Positions 1 through 12,194 of a DNA stretch of 64,000 nt are shown here, one piece after another (the first letter of the stretch is position 1; each line of letters starts with the position of its first letter). This DNA is from Trileptium ribeirensis (lineage: Eukaryota > Nematoda > Enoplea > Enoplida > Thoracostomopsidae). The stretch lies in contig JASANE010001448.1 of the NCBI GenBank assembly GCA_030248225.1, positions 1 through 64,000 of the forward strand. The letters run 5' to 3'. The position numbers were made by a program, and so were the translations under genes. A model generated the notes under the pieces. The model had not been told where the DNA came from. It did no database searches and worked only from the letters and a program-made list of their open reading frames with translations.

Positions 1-325
1 ACAGCTGAAGCTATGATATTTTTTGAATTTCAATCGCGGTGTTTATAATCTGTTGTTCGAGATGTGCGGTGTTAAAAAATTGAAGTAAAGTGAGTAAGCC
101 GGGCAACGGCAGAAGTTACGATATTTTTTGCGAATTTAACCCCTGGTGTTTATAATCTGTTGTTGAGATATGCGGGCTTAAAAATTTGCAGTAAAGTGAT
201 TTAGCAGAACACCAGCAGAAGGTACAACATTTTTGCGACTTCCAACTCTGGGCTTTACAATATGTTGTTTCCGACGTGCGGATTAAAAAATTTGAGGTAT
301 ATCTGAAGTTACGATGTCATAATTG
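1..325. repeat. Degenerate ~107-bp tandem repeat, three units
   Basis: Three diverged copies follow each other at about 2-109, 110-215 and 216-320. Each begins near CAGAAG-TACGATATTTTT, continues with a GTGTTTATAATCTGTTGTT block, then a TGCGG block and an AAAAATTTG block. The window begins inside the array, so its true length is unknown. No reading frame is maintained and I see no function. Confidence 0.7.
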
Positions 326-1730
326 TCGCAAGATACCAACACTTAGACAAATTTTACTGACTATAACAAAACGCAATTAGTACTGAAATCGCACCAAAAT
401 ATAGTTATGTAGATTAATAACTCCCTAAAGAACTATTTGATTATACATTATGAGTAAAATTTTACGATTTTTTAAAATAAATTTGTAAATTACAAGTTTA
501 ATAACAGTTCACAAACTTAAAACCTGTATAAAGGTAATCTCACATAATTACTCTGTGAGGTTATTAGGCTACAAATTGCCCTTAACAAAGGACACATATG
601 GCGATTGTATTCTGGAAAAATCCTAAGTAATTCTTGTATATCAAATTCTCAGCTATCATTGGTCGACCACGATAACATAAAAGTACAAATAATTGCGTGT
701 AACAAATATATAACTTATCGTGCTATAAAATTTACGTGAATTGACACACAGAATATGTGTCATCATTCATATATTCTTTGTATGAATTTCGACATAAGAA
801 TTGTTTCATTTGTCGAACATTGTATACACTTGCATACATCGTATGTATGACAGTTAACACATGATTTGCATGAAATTGTGTACTACAAATGTGTATTTAT
901 AAGTAAACCTAATTTGTATGATGACACTCATAACGAATGCATTGTTTGCTGCACATAATTTGTTTGAGGCACTATATTGTAAATATATGTTAAAGCTGAA
1001 GATTAATATAAAAACTGGCAATATGTATAAAAAATTTCATATAAGCTTATTTTATTTTCAATAAACACTTAAAATTCACACGCTAAATAGATTTCAATTC
1101 ATACATATAAATATAAAAATTTATACATTACATTTAATATTTCCATTCACTTATTGTGTTTTATGCAAATATAAATAAATTTCCATATAATTCACTATAT
1201 TCCATACTTTACAGTACTAAAATGAAGTCAATTCCAATTGTTTCTTTTTCACAAATGAATTTGACAATACATGCAAAACAGAGAGCAACTTCATCAAACT
1301 TCGCACAAAATTGTTTTGATATTCGTGCATTACGAATGTTTGAACTACTCCATTCGAAATTGTAAATCGGATCACACAAATATTGTATGATACTTTAACC
1401 GTGGATGTATGATATATAATAGTTGTTTGAAGTGAGCGTACGCAGCTAAAACACATATTCTTCTGTTACACATAAGAGTATAGTATAACAATCCACTGGA
1501 GGATCTTTATAAATAACAACGGCTTGCTTACATTATGACATGGTATCAAGCACCGTCACCTTGGATATTAGGACCGAGGCGTAGGCGATGTGCTGCAGGG
1601 ATACAACTAAAAATGGAATGTGTAGGGCAGGTTAAGTACAGAGAGCCATTGTAAGTAATGCATGTGAGCTAAATTGAGTACAGTATTATTCTTCGTAGAC
1701 CCTCACTATAAGCTTTTGCCATTGATAACT
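326..1730. other. AT-rich intergenic stretch, no gene seen
   Basis: The longest open frames are 69 and 79 codons, overlap on opposite strands at 1156-1456 and have no recognisable similarity or splice context. The stretch is rich in TGTAT/ATACA words but I could not resolve a repeat unit. Confidence 0.5.
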
Positions 1731-2990
1731 TAACTTCACGTCTTAGAAGTATCCGAAATGTAGGTAGGGACAAGAGCATTTTCTACAAACACCAAGGGCT
1801 TAACCTCACGTCTTAGAAGTATCCGAAATGTAGGTAGGGACAAGAGCATTTTCTACAAACACCAAGGACTTAACCTCACGTCTTAGAAGTATCCGAAATG
1901 TAGGTAGGGACAAGAGCATTTTCTACAAACACCAAGGACTTAACCTCACGTTTTAGAAGTATCCGAAATGTAGGTAGGGACAAGAGCATTTTCTACAAAC
2001 ACCAAGGACTTAACCTCACGTCTTAGAAGTATCCGAAATGTAGGTAGGGACAAGAGCATTTTCTACAAACACCAAGGACTTAACCTCACGTCTTAGAAGT
2101 ATCCGAAATGTAGGTAGGGACAAGAGCATTTCCTACAAACACCAAGGACTTAACCTCACGTATTAGAAGTATCCGAAATGTAGGTAGGGACAAGAGCATT
2201 TTCTACAAACACCAAGGACTTAACCTCACGTTTTAGAAGTATCCGAAATGCAGGTAGGGACAAGAGCATTTTCTACAAACACCAAGGACTTAACCTCACG
2301 TCTTAGAAGTATCCGAAATGTAGGTAGGGACAAGAGCATTTTCTACAAACACCAAGGACTTAACCTCACGTCTTAGAAGTATCCGAAATGTAGGTAGGGA
2401 CAAGAGCATTTTCTACAAACACCAAGGACTTAACCTCACGTTTTAGAAGTATCCGAAATGTAGGTAGGGACAAGAGCATTTTCTACAAACACCAAGGACT
2501 TAACCTCACGTCTTAGAAGTATCCGAAATGTAGGTAGGGACAAGAGCATTTTCTACAAACACCAAGGACTTAACCTCACGTCTTAGAAGTATCCGAAATG
2601 TAGGTAGGGACAAGAGCATTTTCTACAAACACCAAGGACTTAACCTCACGTCTTAGAAGTATCCGAAATGTAGGTAGGGACAAGAGCATTTTCTACAAAC
2701 ACCAAGGACTTAACCTCACGTCTTAGAAGTATCCGAAATGTAGGTAGGGACAAGAGCATTTTCTACAAACACCAAGGACTTAACCTCACGTCTTAGAAGT
2801 ATCCGAAATGTAGGTAGGGACAAGAGCATTTTCTACAAACACCAAGGACTTAACCTCACGTCTTAGAAGTATCCGAAATGTAGGTAGGGACAAGAGCATT
2901 TTCTACAAACACCAAGGACTTAACCTCACGTCTTAGAAGTATCCGAAATGTAGGTAGTGACAAAAGCATTTTCTATAAACACCAAGGATT
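1731..2990. repeat. 70-bp satellite array, 18 head-to-tail units
   Basis: Eighteen units of exactly 70 bp start every 70 bases from 1731 (TAACCTCACGTCTTAGAAGT) to 2921. Units at 2501-2920 are identical to each other as far as I can read. Variants are single-base: TTTTAG for TCTTAG at 1941, 2221 and 2431, TATTAG at 2151, a CAGG variant at 2221 and a TCCTAC variant in the 2081 unit. The first and last units are the most diverged, as expected at array edges. The period is not a multiple of three, so it is not a coding repeat. Confidence 0.97.
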
Positions 2991-4112
2991 GTAGTTTGTT
3001 CACCAGGCTCAGGTGTCTAAGACAATTAAATCAATGCTATACAATAAAAAATATTAAGACTTTATTTATATAAGCTAATTGCATTCTAGATTTCAGCTGC
3101 TCCTAAGATACGGATGCATAAGCTTTAAAACCTTGTCATACGTGCACACATCGAAACAAAAAGTCGAGTTACGGTTGGTTTTACTTCGCACAATAGCTAT
3201 TATATTTGTGTGAACCATGGTACGTTTGATAGCAGCAAATATTTTATGCCACATCATGATTCCGTATCAATGCGACGCTGCGCTTAGTCGAAAAAAAGTT
3301 TAAGGGCGGTCGCTCAAGCTTTGCAAAATAATTGGATTTTAGCCATTCGGTTCTAGCGAACCTTCCCTTTCGTCGCCGTTGCTATTGTTGTTGTTGTTGT
3401 TGTTGTTGTTGTATGTGAGTTTATTGGAATTGAATTAAATTTTATTTTCTCTGTCAAACCACCAAATAATGACCGCACGCCCAGTACAGAACAGCAATTT
3501 TGTATATATACCTAACACAAAGTTGGCGCACGCCTCTATTATGATATGAAATATATCGCGTCGCCGTACGCCGAAACGCTTTGGATATCGGTCAGTCGAA
3601 ATGCACGAGGTTGAGCTACTTTTTTTGCTATCTGTAATGATGGTGGTCGTATATTAATTTCATTTTCTTGAATGAGATATCTAAGTAATAAAAATAGGAA
3701 GTTGGCTATACAATGTCTCGCACAGAAAGCAAACTATAAATTTAAACAATGATATCACTGCATCCCGCTTCCGTTTTTCGGAATCATTTTTTCAAAGCTT
3801 TGTGTTTGCTATATCTATTTACGTCGGATTAATGTTATAAGCTCTGCACGAGCTAAGCTGACTAAGCATTGTGAATCGCGCTGATGCAGCTTGTAGCTGA
3901 AAACATATATTGTTTATAACTGACAGTTCACATGACATATGAGATACTTGAGGACATTGTGACGTTCGCATATAATAACAGACATTGACAATATTGTGCA
4001 TCATGCTTAACGATTTTACGATGCCAATCGTGTACTATTAATTGAGGCATTACTTCGCTCCATAAACCAAGTAAAGTTTAAGCTGAGTAGAAATGTATAT
4101 CATGCATTGTAC
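2991..4112. other. Intergenic stretch with one (TTG)n microsatellite
   Basis: Apart from the trinucleotide run at 3385-3412 I see nothing. The open frames are short (the longest is 61 codons on the minus strand at 3819-4004) and look random. Confidence 0.5.
3385..3412. repeat. (TTG)n microsatellite
   Basis: About nine uninterrupted TTG units. Confidence 0.95.
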
Positions 4113-4382
4113 CACAGGTGTCGATGGGGGTAGCGGGATACATACCCTCATAAGATCGAACTCTCTCCAAGCTATCCCTCAAGGCTCCGTACCTGAAGAC
4201 GGTGGCGAAAACTTTTAGCAAAAATTACCAAAAACTGCTAAAATCGGCAAAATTGGGGCAAAATTAGCAAAAATTGGCAAAATGGGTCTCCCCATACTCC
4301 CTGCGGACCTCCTCCGAACCCCGCCGAGGACCTCCCTTTGCGGATAGTCTACCCCAGAGCCGGCCTACCTTCCACACCTATG
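4113..4382. mobile_element. Short CATA-type inverted-repeat element, copy A
   Basis: The left end reads CACAGGTGTCGATGGGGGTA. The reverse complement of the right end reads CATAGGTGTGGAAGGTAGGC. GC-rich flanks enclose an AT-rich core in which GCAAAATT/AAAATTGGC recurs about every 10-20 bp. The same architecture appears at 24959-25278, 31873-32055, 33952-34257, 41500-41845, 42425-42769 and 56387-56752. No convincing target-site duplication is visible for this copy. It has no coding capacity, so it would be a non-autonomous element. Confidence 0.55.
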
Positions 4383-6356
4383 CATCATATGTATGGCACT
4401 CGTTGTGTACACATGGACTTGGCACACATCACATGTTGTGCAAGTGAGAACTTCATTGGTTTTTTCTTTCAAGTAAAATGTACCAAATCTAAATTCACTG
4501 AAACTATAGAAATGCAGCAATTGTTAAATCTTGAAACTTCAGAAATTTACACTGTTATATCTTTAAGAGTGCGAAAAGTCTATTTTGCGGGAGAACCTTG
4601 GCTTAAACACAATTTACACAGTACAGCGTTCGATTTGGACCTATGAAACACCCCGTTAGTGAAATTATTAAAATTTTGGCAAAATTGGTGTGTCTTTCTT
4701 ATTCCCGATGACCGACGGGTTTATTTGATTATTTCGCATATTAAACGCGTTGACTTCATTGTTTTAAGGCCATACATTCCCTAATGTATTCCGCAATTTC
4801 ACACGCTACTTGAGATTCATAATCCTCCAGTTTGAAAACAAAAGCGTAAGAATTATAGTATTTTTCAACTTAAGTGGTGCCCGAAAGACTAGCATTTGTC
4901 TTAGGCTTTGGTGTTGTTGAAAATAAAAAAAATCAATGACATCCACGTTCTTATACAGTGCATTAGTTGCCTCCAATATGAAAAAAATTGTCTAAAATTC
5001 TAATTTATCTTGAAAGCTCTGACTGTTAGATTTATGAAGTATCTGTGCTTCTGCTCATAAAGAGTCATGGTTTTTAATTATATTGAATGTGGTCTCGCCA
5101 GGCTTTCAATAGCGTATTGTTAGTCTTGTTATTACAGTTACGCGATATTATAAGGGACGCTGGAATCATAATTTCAGACCACGGAATTGAAACGTTACTT
5201 TTGTTGATTGTAACTTTTGAATTTGCTTTATTTGGAGACTTTTTGATAGGGAAAATTTTAGAATTTTAAGATTGCTGAAAAATATTACAGACGAAAATGT
5301 TGTTGACAAGCACAAATGCACCATCGTATTGCAGAAATTGACGGAAGATGAGTTGGCTGCCTCGAAGTTTGACTACAAAGAAACTTTGGCTGTGTTAACT
5401 TCGATTCTTGACATTAGTTTCATATTTCAAGCATTGTTATTTACGTGTAGATTGTTAATTCTTTAAGAAAGAACACAACACGTGTACACAAAATTTGATA
5501 TTAAAGCAATTAAATTAATGCAAAATAGTTTTTGAAATAAATTTTTTAAGCAGAAATACTTATCGTTTTTACTTAAAAACTAAGGTTTTTCAGACGAATT
5601 TCGTTAAAATATTCTTTGATTAATTTTTGATATCGAAATAAATAACATTTAGGTTTTGCATTCGGTTAAAATTGTACTTTAAAGCTAGATTCGTTCAGTA
5701 TTTTGCTAACTCAATAATTTGTCATGCAGTGAAAGATTAGAATATTCCGCGAAGATTAGTGTTATTTTTCGTGAGTAGAATAACGGCTTTGTGTTCGTTA
5801 TGCGTAATTTAAAATATAGCATATATTTTAAAAAAAAAGCATGACAGAAATGGCCTTAAAATGGTATTAACGAAAATAAACCCCACGTTGATACTGTAAT
5901 ATTTAGCATACATAGTTTCAAATAAAAACACAGGTAAGATCAGTGACGTATGGTAAAAATGTTCCGGTATTAATAATACTGAATGTTTTATATAAAAATG
6001 TAGCGTAACCACATGAAGAATTTATTAATGAATAGCAAAGGCTAGAGATTTGACCAAAACTCAACGCGATGCATAGAAAAACAGTCTGAAATATTTGGAG
6101 TTTAAGAAACTTTAACTGTAAAGTGAAAGTGGCATTGTCCAACAGACTAATGAACTACTATTTTAAATACGTATGCAGAGTGTATATACCATACAAAGCG
6201 CGGCTAAAATTAATTACAGAATTTATTCAAACTCAACATGTTAAAATCAAAACTTGGCGTAGTGTCTTAGCTGAATAAAAGAGACATCTTTCCCGTTCGA
6301 AAATATACAAGTACTTCATTATAGTTGGATTTACACTAGGTAATAGCAATCAATAA
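4383..6356. other. Intergenic stretch, one doubtful exon-like segment
   Basis: Mostly random AT-rich sequence. The only segment with a protein-like look is 5284-5420, described separately. Nothing else is supported. Confidence 0.45.
5284..5420 (+). other. Possible orphan exon or exon relic, unknown product
   Basis: The frame is open from about 5272 to 5464. The segment after the acceptor-like ATATTACAG (ending at about 5290) encodes a hydrophilic stretch containing VVDKHKCTIVLQKL and TEDELAASKFDYKETLAVL, with amphipathic-helix character and few low-complexity codons. A GT-containing donor is not clear and there is no partner exon nearby. I do not recognise the family. It may be chance or a decayed gene fragment. 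Confidence 0.15.
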
Positions 6357-6876
6357 GTGTTCCTCTGCTGCTGCATAACCTTTGAATAAGTTAAACATGT
6401 CTATAATTTTTCAGTGGTTTAACAAACTATAAAGACGCATGGGCTACGATATAAAGGGTGATCCAAATCGTCGTTCCAAAACTGCAGTGGTTTTGTAACG
6501 CTTTTGCTGGATTTAACTGTGAAGTTCGGGTAGCTAAATTACTGTGTTTATTATTGCCATATTGGACCTGTTTATTGTTGTATATTGCTTTCCAGCCGTT
6601 CTAAACTATCAAGACTAGAATTTCTACTTCGTTTCAATACCCTTAGGGAAACGCAAACCACAGCTTAAATAACCCATAATGTAATGCAGGACACATTTTT
6701 AAAAGTAGCCTAATGGTCTAGAGTCCTGATCCGTTGAAGGTACGTGTTCAAGTCCCGCCGGTACCTGAAATTTTACGTTTGGAGTCGTTTTTTGTTAGAA
6801 GCAAATAAATGGTGCTCCTAACATATAGAATCATGGGCTTGATATATCATGTAATATAAGGTGATTGAAGTCCTTG
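6357..6876 (+). repeat. Dispersed ~500-bp repeat with tRNA-like core, copy 1
   Basis: Matches 12195-12680 in order along its length: TTCCTCTGCTGCT near the start, a TTATTATTG block, ATGTAATGCAGG, a tRNA-like segment, AATAAATGGTGCTC plus TAACATATA, and ATTGAAGTCCTTG at the end. The tRNA-like part (6701-6766) has a CCTAATGGTCTAG internal promoter-like box and a GTTCAAGTCCC B-box, but the acceptor stem does not pair. This could be a SINE-like element or two copies of an element carrying a tRNA relic. Confidence 0.6.
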
Positions 6877-7997
6877 CTTTGCCGTTTAATCTATTTATGT
6901 GATTTGATAAACGATTATTTTAAATGCCAAAGTCGTAGCTGTGTATGTTTACTAATATTAACGAGTTTAACTACAGAAGCATATATTTGTAATGTAACGG
7001 GCTTTAGGATGAAGCATCTTGTAGGAAAATTATTAAGACGTGATTTAAATAAAAAACTGCCGTCTGCATTGTTATAACCACATATTCACATTGTCACACG
7101 CATAAAGTTCTCTACAACACTTGAAAAATATCAGACCATATCCAAAGTTGGCATAACAAACACTACATTTTATTAAATGAAAATCTTTATCCGGTTTCAA
7201 TAATATTTTGTGGAAGTTTTCAATTTGACAATATTTGAATCAGTTTGTTATGTCTAACGATATTTTATCAAACAGAAGCTGAACCGCAGTTGTACAAAAT
7301 AAACAGGAAGGTCGCTGAAACTTTGTATAGGATGTGCCTTTTTCAAAAGGGTTTTTACTGAAGCCCTGCACTTCTTCAACTACACACAATACAACACTAA
7401 TTTTTGAAGGTCAATATGTGTCGTCGTCTAAATCAAAACATGCTATATTGTATAGATCGTGTGTGAGAGTTGACTTTTTTATAAGATTTCTTTTGGTTCT
7501 AAAGTCAATGGCGTTCAATACTGATGATGATGAATGTAAAGGCCAAACCCGATTTTGAAGGAAGGTCAAGCAAATTTATGCTATGGCGGCCTCAGAACGC
7601 AACAACTAAGATTTCGTATTTACGATGACATAACATTTAGATTAGCGGCTGTTCTACGCCAAACCACAAGCGCGATTGAAACTCCAAATCTTTGTAGCTT
7701 TGTATATTTTTAGTATGACTTTGGCCAGTTCACAAATACGTTAAGTGCTACAGATCAAATTTGTTTGTAATTTCTAAAATTTCAGCATTTTCTTTTGTAT
7801 AATTTATTTTTCGAAGACTCAATTTTTCAACGAATATATATAATATGCGGTCTAGATTTAATATTATTTTGAAACATCATTTTGTATGTTTCCATACTTT
7901 GGAGAACGATTGACACTAGCCAGCTATTAGGTAACGAATAGCACAAAGTAGAAACGAAATTCAAATGGTAACAGAGTTGCTATTATTTCTAATTAAG
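6877..7997. other. Intergenic stretch, nothing seen
   Basis: Short random reading frames only, and no repeat structure that I could resolve. Confidence 0.5.
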
Positions 7998-8243
7998 TTG
8001 GATGTATACCGTTTATTTCCTGCTATCATTCACCGAAATTTCTAAAATTTAAAAAAGGTATTCATTATGCTAAACTTAATTAGCTCCATAATGTCCTTCT
8101 CAAATATTGACACAGCTGGGTGTATACTATTTATTTCTTTCAAACATTAATTCCGAAATTTCAAAATTTTACAAAGGTATGCATTATGCTAAACTTATGT
8201 AGCTCCATAACGTAATATGCCCTTCCCAAATATTGACGCAGAT
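7998..8243. repeat. Diverged tandem duplication, ~120-bp unit
   Basis: Copy 1 (about 7998-8115) and copy 2 (about 8116-8243) share GTATAC-TTTATTTC, CCGAAATTTC, AAAGGTAT-CATTATGCTAAA, TAGCTCCATAA and CAAATATTGAC-CAG in the same order. The divergence suggests an old event. Confidence 0.7.
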
Positions 8244-8806
8244 TACACGTACTCCATATTATCAGATTTATAGTCGATGGTTTGGCAAACGGTGTTAGCA
8301 TACTCAGGCAACTAGTATATAGGTAATGGCATGGTATAACCTATAAAACATCCAATTGTATCGTGGCTTTCACCACATAATGTCTTTATATAGCGATGTA
8401 GATATTAGAACATGCTGTTGTGTCATACGAATATGGTTTTGAAGTCATTGTACTTTGTTGGATCAAATTTTTATTACTTTTCCTGTTTTAGCTCAGTTTT
8501 AAACCGGAAACTATTTTCCGTCTTAACGGCGTTCACATAATCATATTGCAACATATTTTTGAGGGTTGACGGCGTATATTATGTCTTGATCAATTAACTA
8601 AACGAAAGATACAGGGCAATCGCAATAAGAAATAAGGGCGAAGCGCCTGTGCTAACTTTTATTGACATAATTTATAGATGTAAAATATAATAAATGTAAA
8701 TAACCGGATCCCTGCAGTTTTTTTACCAGCCTCCTGTACTTTTGACGAGCACCTGACGCTGTCTCAAAGATAAAACAGTATATATTTACGATATCGTTGC
8801 CTCAAT
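8244..8806. other. Intergenic stretch, nothing seen
   Basis: No open frame of interest and no repeat detected. Confidence 0.5.
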
Positions 8807-8815
8807 GTCGATGAC

Positions 8816-9222
8816 CATACTTGTCGGCAGGGGGGGTAGGGGGGTAACCCCCCTGAGGTCCGGACCCCCCCGTGGCCGATAAGCCAGGGGGTAATCCCCT
8901 GGGGCTGGATGTTGTATTTTGGTGTTAATGAGTTTGTTTATGTAGAAGAAAAAACCCCATTATTATGCCCAGAATATGAGCTCCAAAAATTAGGTAACAA
9001 ATTAATCCTTCGAAAAAAGTTTGTATTTTAATAATTTTTCTGCAAAAACTGCACTCATACGCGAAAAATGTGGCTGCGAGGACTAAAAAAGGTTCTGACA
9101 ACTAACCCCCGTAGGAAAATTTGGCCGGCCAGGGGGGTTACCCCCCCTGGGATGGCCGCGACCCCCCCCCCCCCGTGGGAGGCCTCTACCTCCCCTGGAA
9201 TGACCGACCGCCGACATGTATG
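8816..9222. mobile_element. MULE-like miniature element with 9-bp target duplication
   Basis: A perfect 9-bp direct repeat GTCGATGAC flanks the element (8807-8815 and 9223-9231). Just inside are inverted ends: left CATACTTGTCGGC, right (reverse complement) CATACATGTCGGC. Each end is followed by G- or C-runs, with GGGGGTTACCCCCC-type foldbacks near 8830-8905 and 9130-9195. A 9-bp duplication is typical of Mutator-like elements. There is no transposase coding, so this is a non-autonomous copy. The overlapping 61-67-codon frames here come from the G/C runs. Confidence 0.75.
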
Positions 9223-9231
9223 GTCGATGAC

Positions 9232-9855
9232 GTTGAACCTGTATTTTTGTCTTAACTATTGGAAGCATTAAAAAGGTTTTAAAATATTTGGAGAGTTGGT
9301 TCTTGATAATTCTTTAAAATTTAACAGCGCTTTATATTCGCAATTTTTGGGATTTTTAACATATCTAACGGGCTCAATTAAAGTTTATGCTAGTTATTAG
9401 CTTTCATAAATGCGTAATCATGATGGACTAAATTATTCCTCATATCGAGTTAGGAATCTAAGTCTCGACAGTGCACCAGTTCGCATCAAGTGGAAGATTT
9501 TGAGTTCTCACCGACATCTATTTGCTCGTTTTGGAGTTATGCGTGAGACCTCGTTCATCCAAACTAAATGTCGTGAGGCCCAACTACCAATACCGTATTT
9601 GTGAGTTGAGTTGATAAGCTATATATTCCAGTTATTCTCGCGAACAGAAATCTTCAAGATTTTTCATATGTTACGTAAGATTTGCGCAGACTGAAATCGA
9701 GGTGCTTATGCCTAGAATAGTCAAATTGAAGCTTACTCTCAGAATTTATAATAGGACTAAGGTCAAGGACCAAATTTACTTAACAGCTAAAGAACCTGCA
9801 ATGATATATTTCGTTTTATTGAAGTTATATTCAAAGTATCCATTTATATTATATG
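9232..9855. other. Intergenic stretch, nothing seen
   Basis: A 64-codon frame at 9410-9604 has no recognisable features. No repeat was resolved. Confidence 0.45.
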
Positions 9856-9858
9856 TTA

Positions 9859-10177
9859 AGGTGTGTTCACACGCTCGAACTTTTTGCTCAAATTTTGATA
9901 AAAAGTTGAGCTCACATTTTGATCAAATTTTGATCAAAGTTTGAAAGCATCTTTTTTGCATTTTTGGTGAGTTTGAATGTGTGAACACTATTAAAAATTT
10001 TCAAGGATATTCCTGTAGCCACTCACCGACAAGAAAAAGTTTGAGCTCAAATTTTGTTCTCAAATTTTGAAATATCACAATTTTTCGTTAAAAATTACCA
10101 TCAAATTTTGATCACATTTTGAGCTCTAATTTTTAGCTCAAAATTTCAGCAAAAAGCTTGAGAATGTGAACACGCCT
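9859..10177. mobile_element. Harbinger-like MITE with long inverted ends
   Basis: The 319-bp element is flanked by TTA at 9856-9858 and TTA at 10178-10180, the 3-bp TWA target duplication expected of PIF/Harbinger elements. Terminal inverted repeats start AGGTGTGTTCACA (left) and AGGCGTGTTCACA (right, reverse complement) and continue, diverged, for about 75 bp through CTTTTTGCT-AAATTTTGA and GAGCTCA. The interior is filled with further copies of TCAAATTTTGATC-like words. No coding capacity. Confidence 0.75.
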
Positions 10178-10180
10178 TTA

Positions 10181-12194
10181 GAGTTTTGCGGCGATAATAC
10201 ATCTTCATTTTTAGTAAGCGAAACGACTTTGAGTTAAACGTTATTCTAAAACAAAATAAGATTATTGGTTTTGCAGAAAATGAAATATTTTGGTATTATT
10301 TTTATCCTGCAATAAACAAATGCAATTGTTTATGAATATTAATATATCAACACAAACACATTGTAAATATCGTATAGAAATTTTATAATAAAATTTGATT
10401 ATTGAACGCAACGCAGTTTCATCAGATTTTGAACTATGTTTGCTGTCAGCTTTGTGATCTTGGGATTTAGGTGTACCGCTGTTGGTATTCGAGACTAGAT
10501 TAGTCTACAGGGCAGTGAATATTTATTGTACAATCTAATCTCTATAGCTCGGAACTGATTTGTTTACGATCTCGATGATAATCATCGCAAGATGATAATA
10601 TACATCTTGAAAACCAATGAGCTAGGAATTGTACCAATTTAGAAACGTCGTAATTCTGTTGTAAATGTTTACCTGCTTAAATCACCTTTTTGTCTTAGGT
10701 CCTTGCAATTAATGTGCGATGCTTCATGACACATATATATAAATAAGCTTATCGGGGTGTCGCAGTGGTGCCCATCTGCGAAATTAACCCTATTATGCCA
10801 GCATAAATTGAGGATCAAAGACCGGTGCTACCTAGAAAGCTTCATAGCGTTATAGAAAGCAACATATTCCACCACACCGGAAGTTCTCACTATATTATTT
10901 GCGGTGTTCACTGGGCGTCATATCGTAAAAACCCCGTTTACGTAAATCAATGTTCACTTATCAAATCCATCGTAGTTATTAGAAATCTATTGGGTAACTT
11001 TTTGTAGCGTTATTTTAAGCTGAAATAATAACCCCCAATGCAGCAGCGAGTAAACCCGCATTTAATTGGGTATTGGTTGGCGTCATAAAAAGACTGGGTA
11101 GTGCTTTTATATTCTTTCTAGCTGAACTGTGCCAACTCGCTACCAAGTTGGCTAGTCACAGTGACTTGGGCGTTCTTTTGCAATATAAATTAGTTAAGCA
11201 AGTAAACCTGTAGTCAAAATAGTTTTTTGTAGTTCATAATTTTTTGAATACTTTCAAACGCTTATTGTCTTATGTTGTTGCTGGTCTTCTTATCAGCACT
11301 ATAATTTACGGAGGTATGCCCCATACTATAGTTTTCGGCTCGAAAAATATCCGATATAGAGCATCTCTTAAAATTTAGGACTATATATTTTGCCTATGGG
11401 ACAGTAAAATTGTTGGCAGTGGCAATTCGAATACAGTATTTATCATGCTGAAATATTAGAATGGATGCTAGTCATTACGTTATTATATCCTATTTCTCTT
11501 GACCGTTACTTGAATGAGTGCAACCTAAAAATAAAATGAACGTCTACCGAGATAAAATTTTCACTATAACAATTTTGATTGACCTAAGGTATAGCGCTGT
11601 TTTCGCATAACTGACAATTGCACTTCTAGACTCAATTAATCTGAAAAGCTGAAAGTACAGCTATCGAGCTAAACACCAGGTTGTAATATCCGGTGCGTAA
11701 GTATATATATAAATTTCGACACTTTGATTGTAGTCAAACTAATTTTTAATTACATGTTATTATAACATGGTGTTGCCAAGTCGCAAACGCTATTTTAGTA
11801 CTATCGCTTACATAACACATATTTTTATAACATATAAATAATAGATATCGAGTGATAAGTGTGGATTAAATATCAGAAACGTCACAACTGCAGGAATGTC
11901 GACTGAATTGTGCTTCAGAAAAGCAGTTGCAAACGTAAACATTTTTAAGATTGCAATTGATGAGTCTCGTTATACGTAATTACAATAATAATGGGACTAC
12001 AAAGGTCCAGTAAACTGTTTGATCATTTAATCGCGAAACTACAGCCGCATCATGCGTTAAATAAGTCTAAGTAACATTTGTCAAATCATTCCAGAGGTTG
12101 TGTACCTATATTCCAACTAATATTTTATAATTTCGATGGTAGAGACATAATATTGTAAATGTTAGGTATACCCTGTGTAATAGGCACTATTAGT
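10181..12194. other. Intergenic stretch, nothing firm seen
   Basis: Short random frames only. Small local palindromes such as ATGTTATTATAACAT (11755-11769) occur, but no repeat family or gene is recognisable. Confidence 0.45.

Noticed and set aside
1731..2990. CRISPR array
   Set aside because: The 70-bp units are contiguous with no unique spacers, and the genome is eukaryotic.
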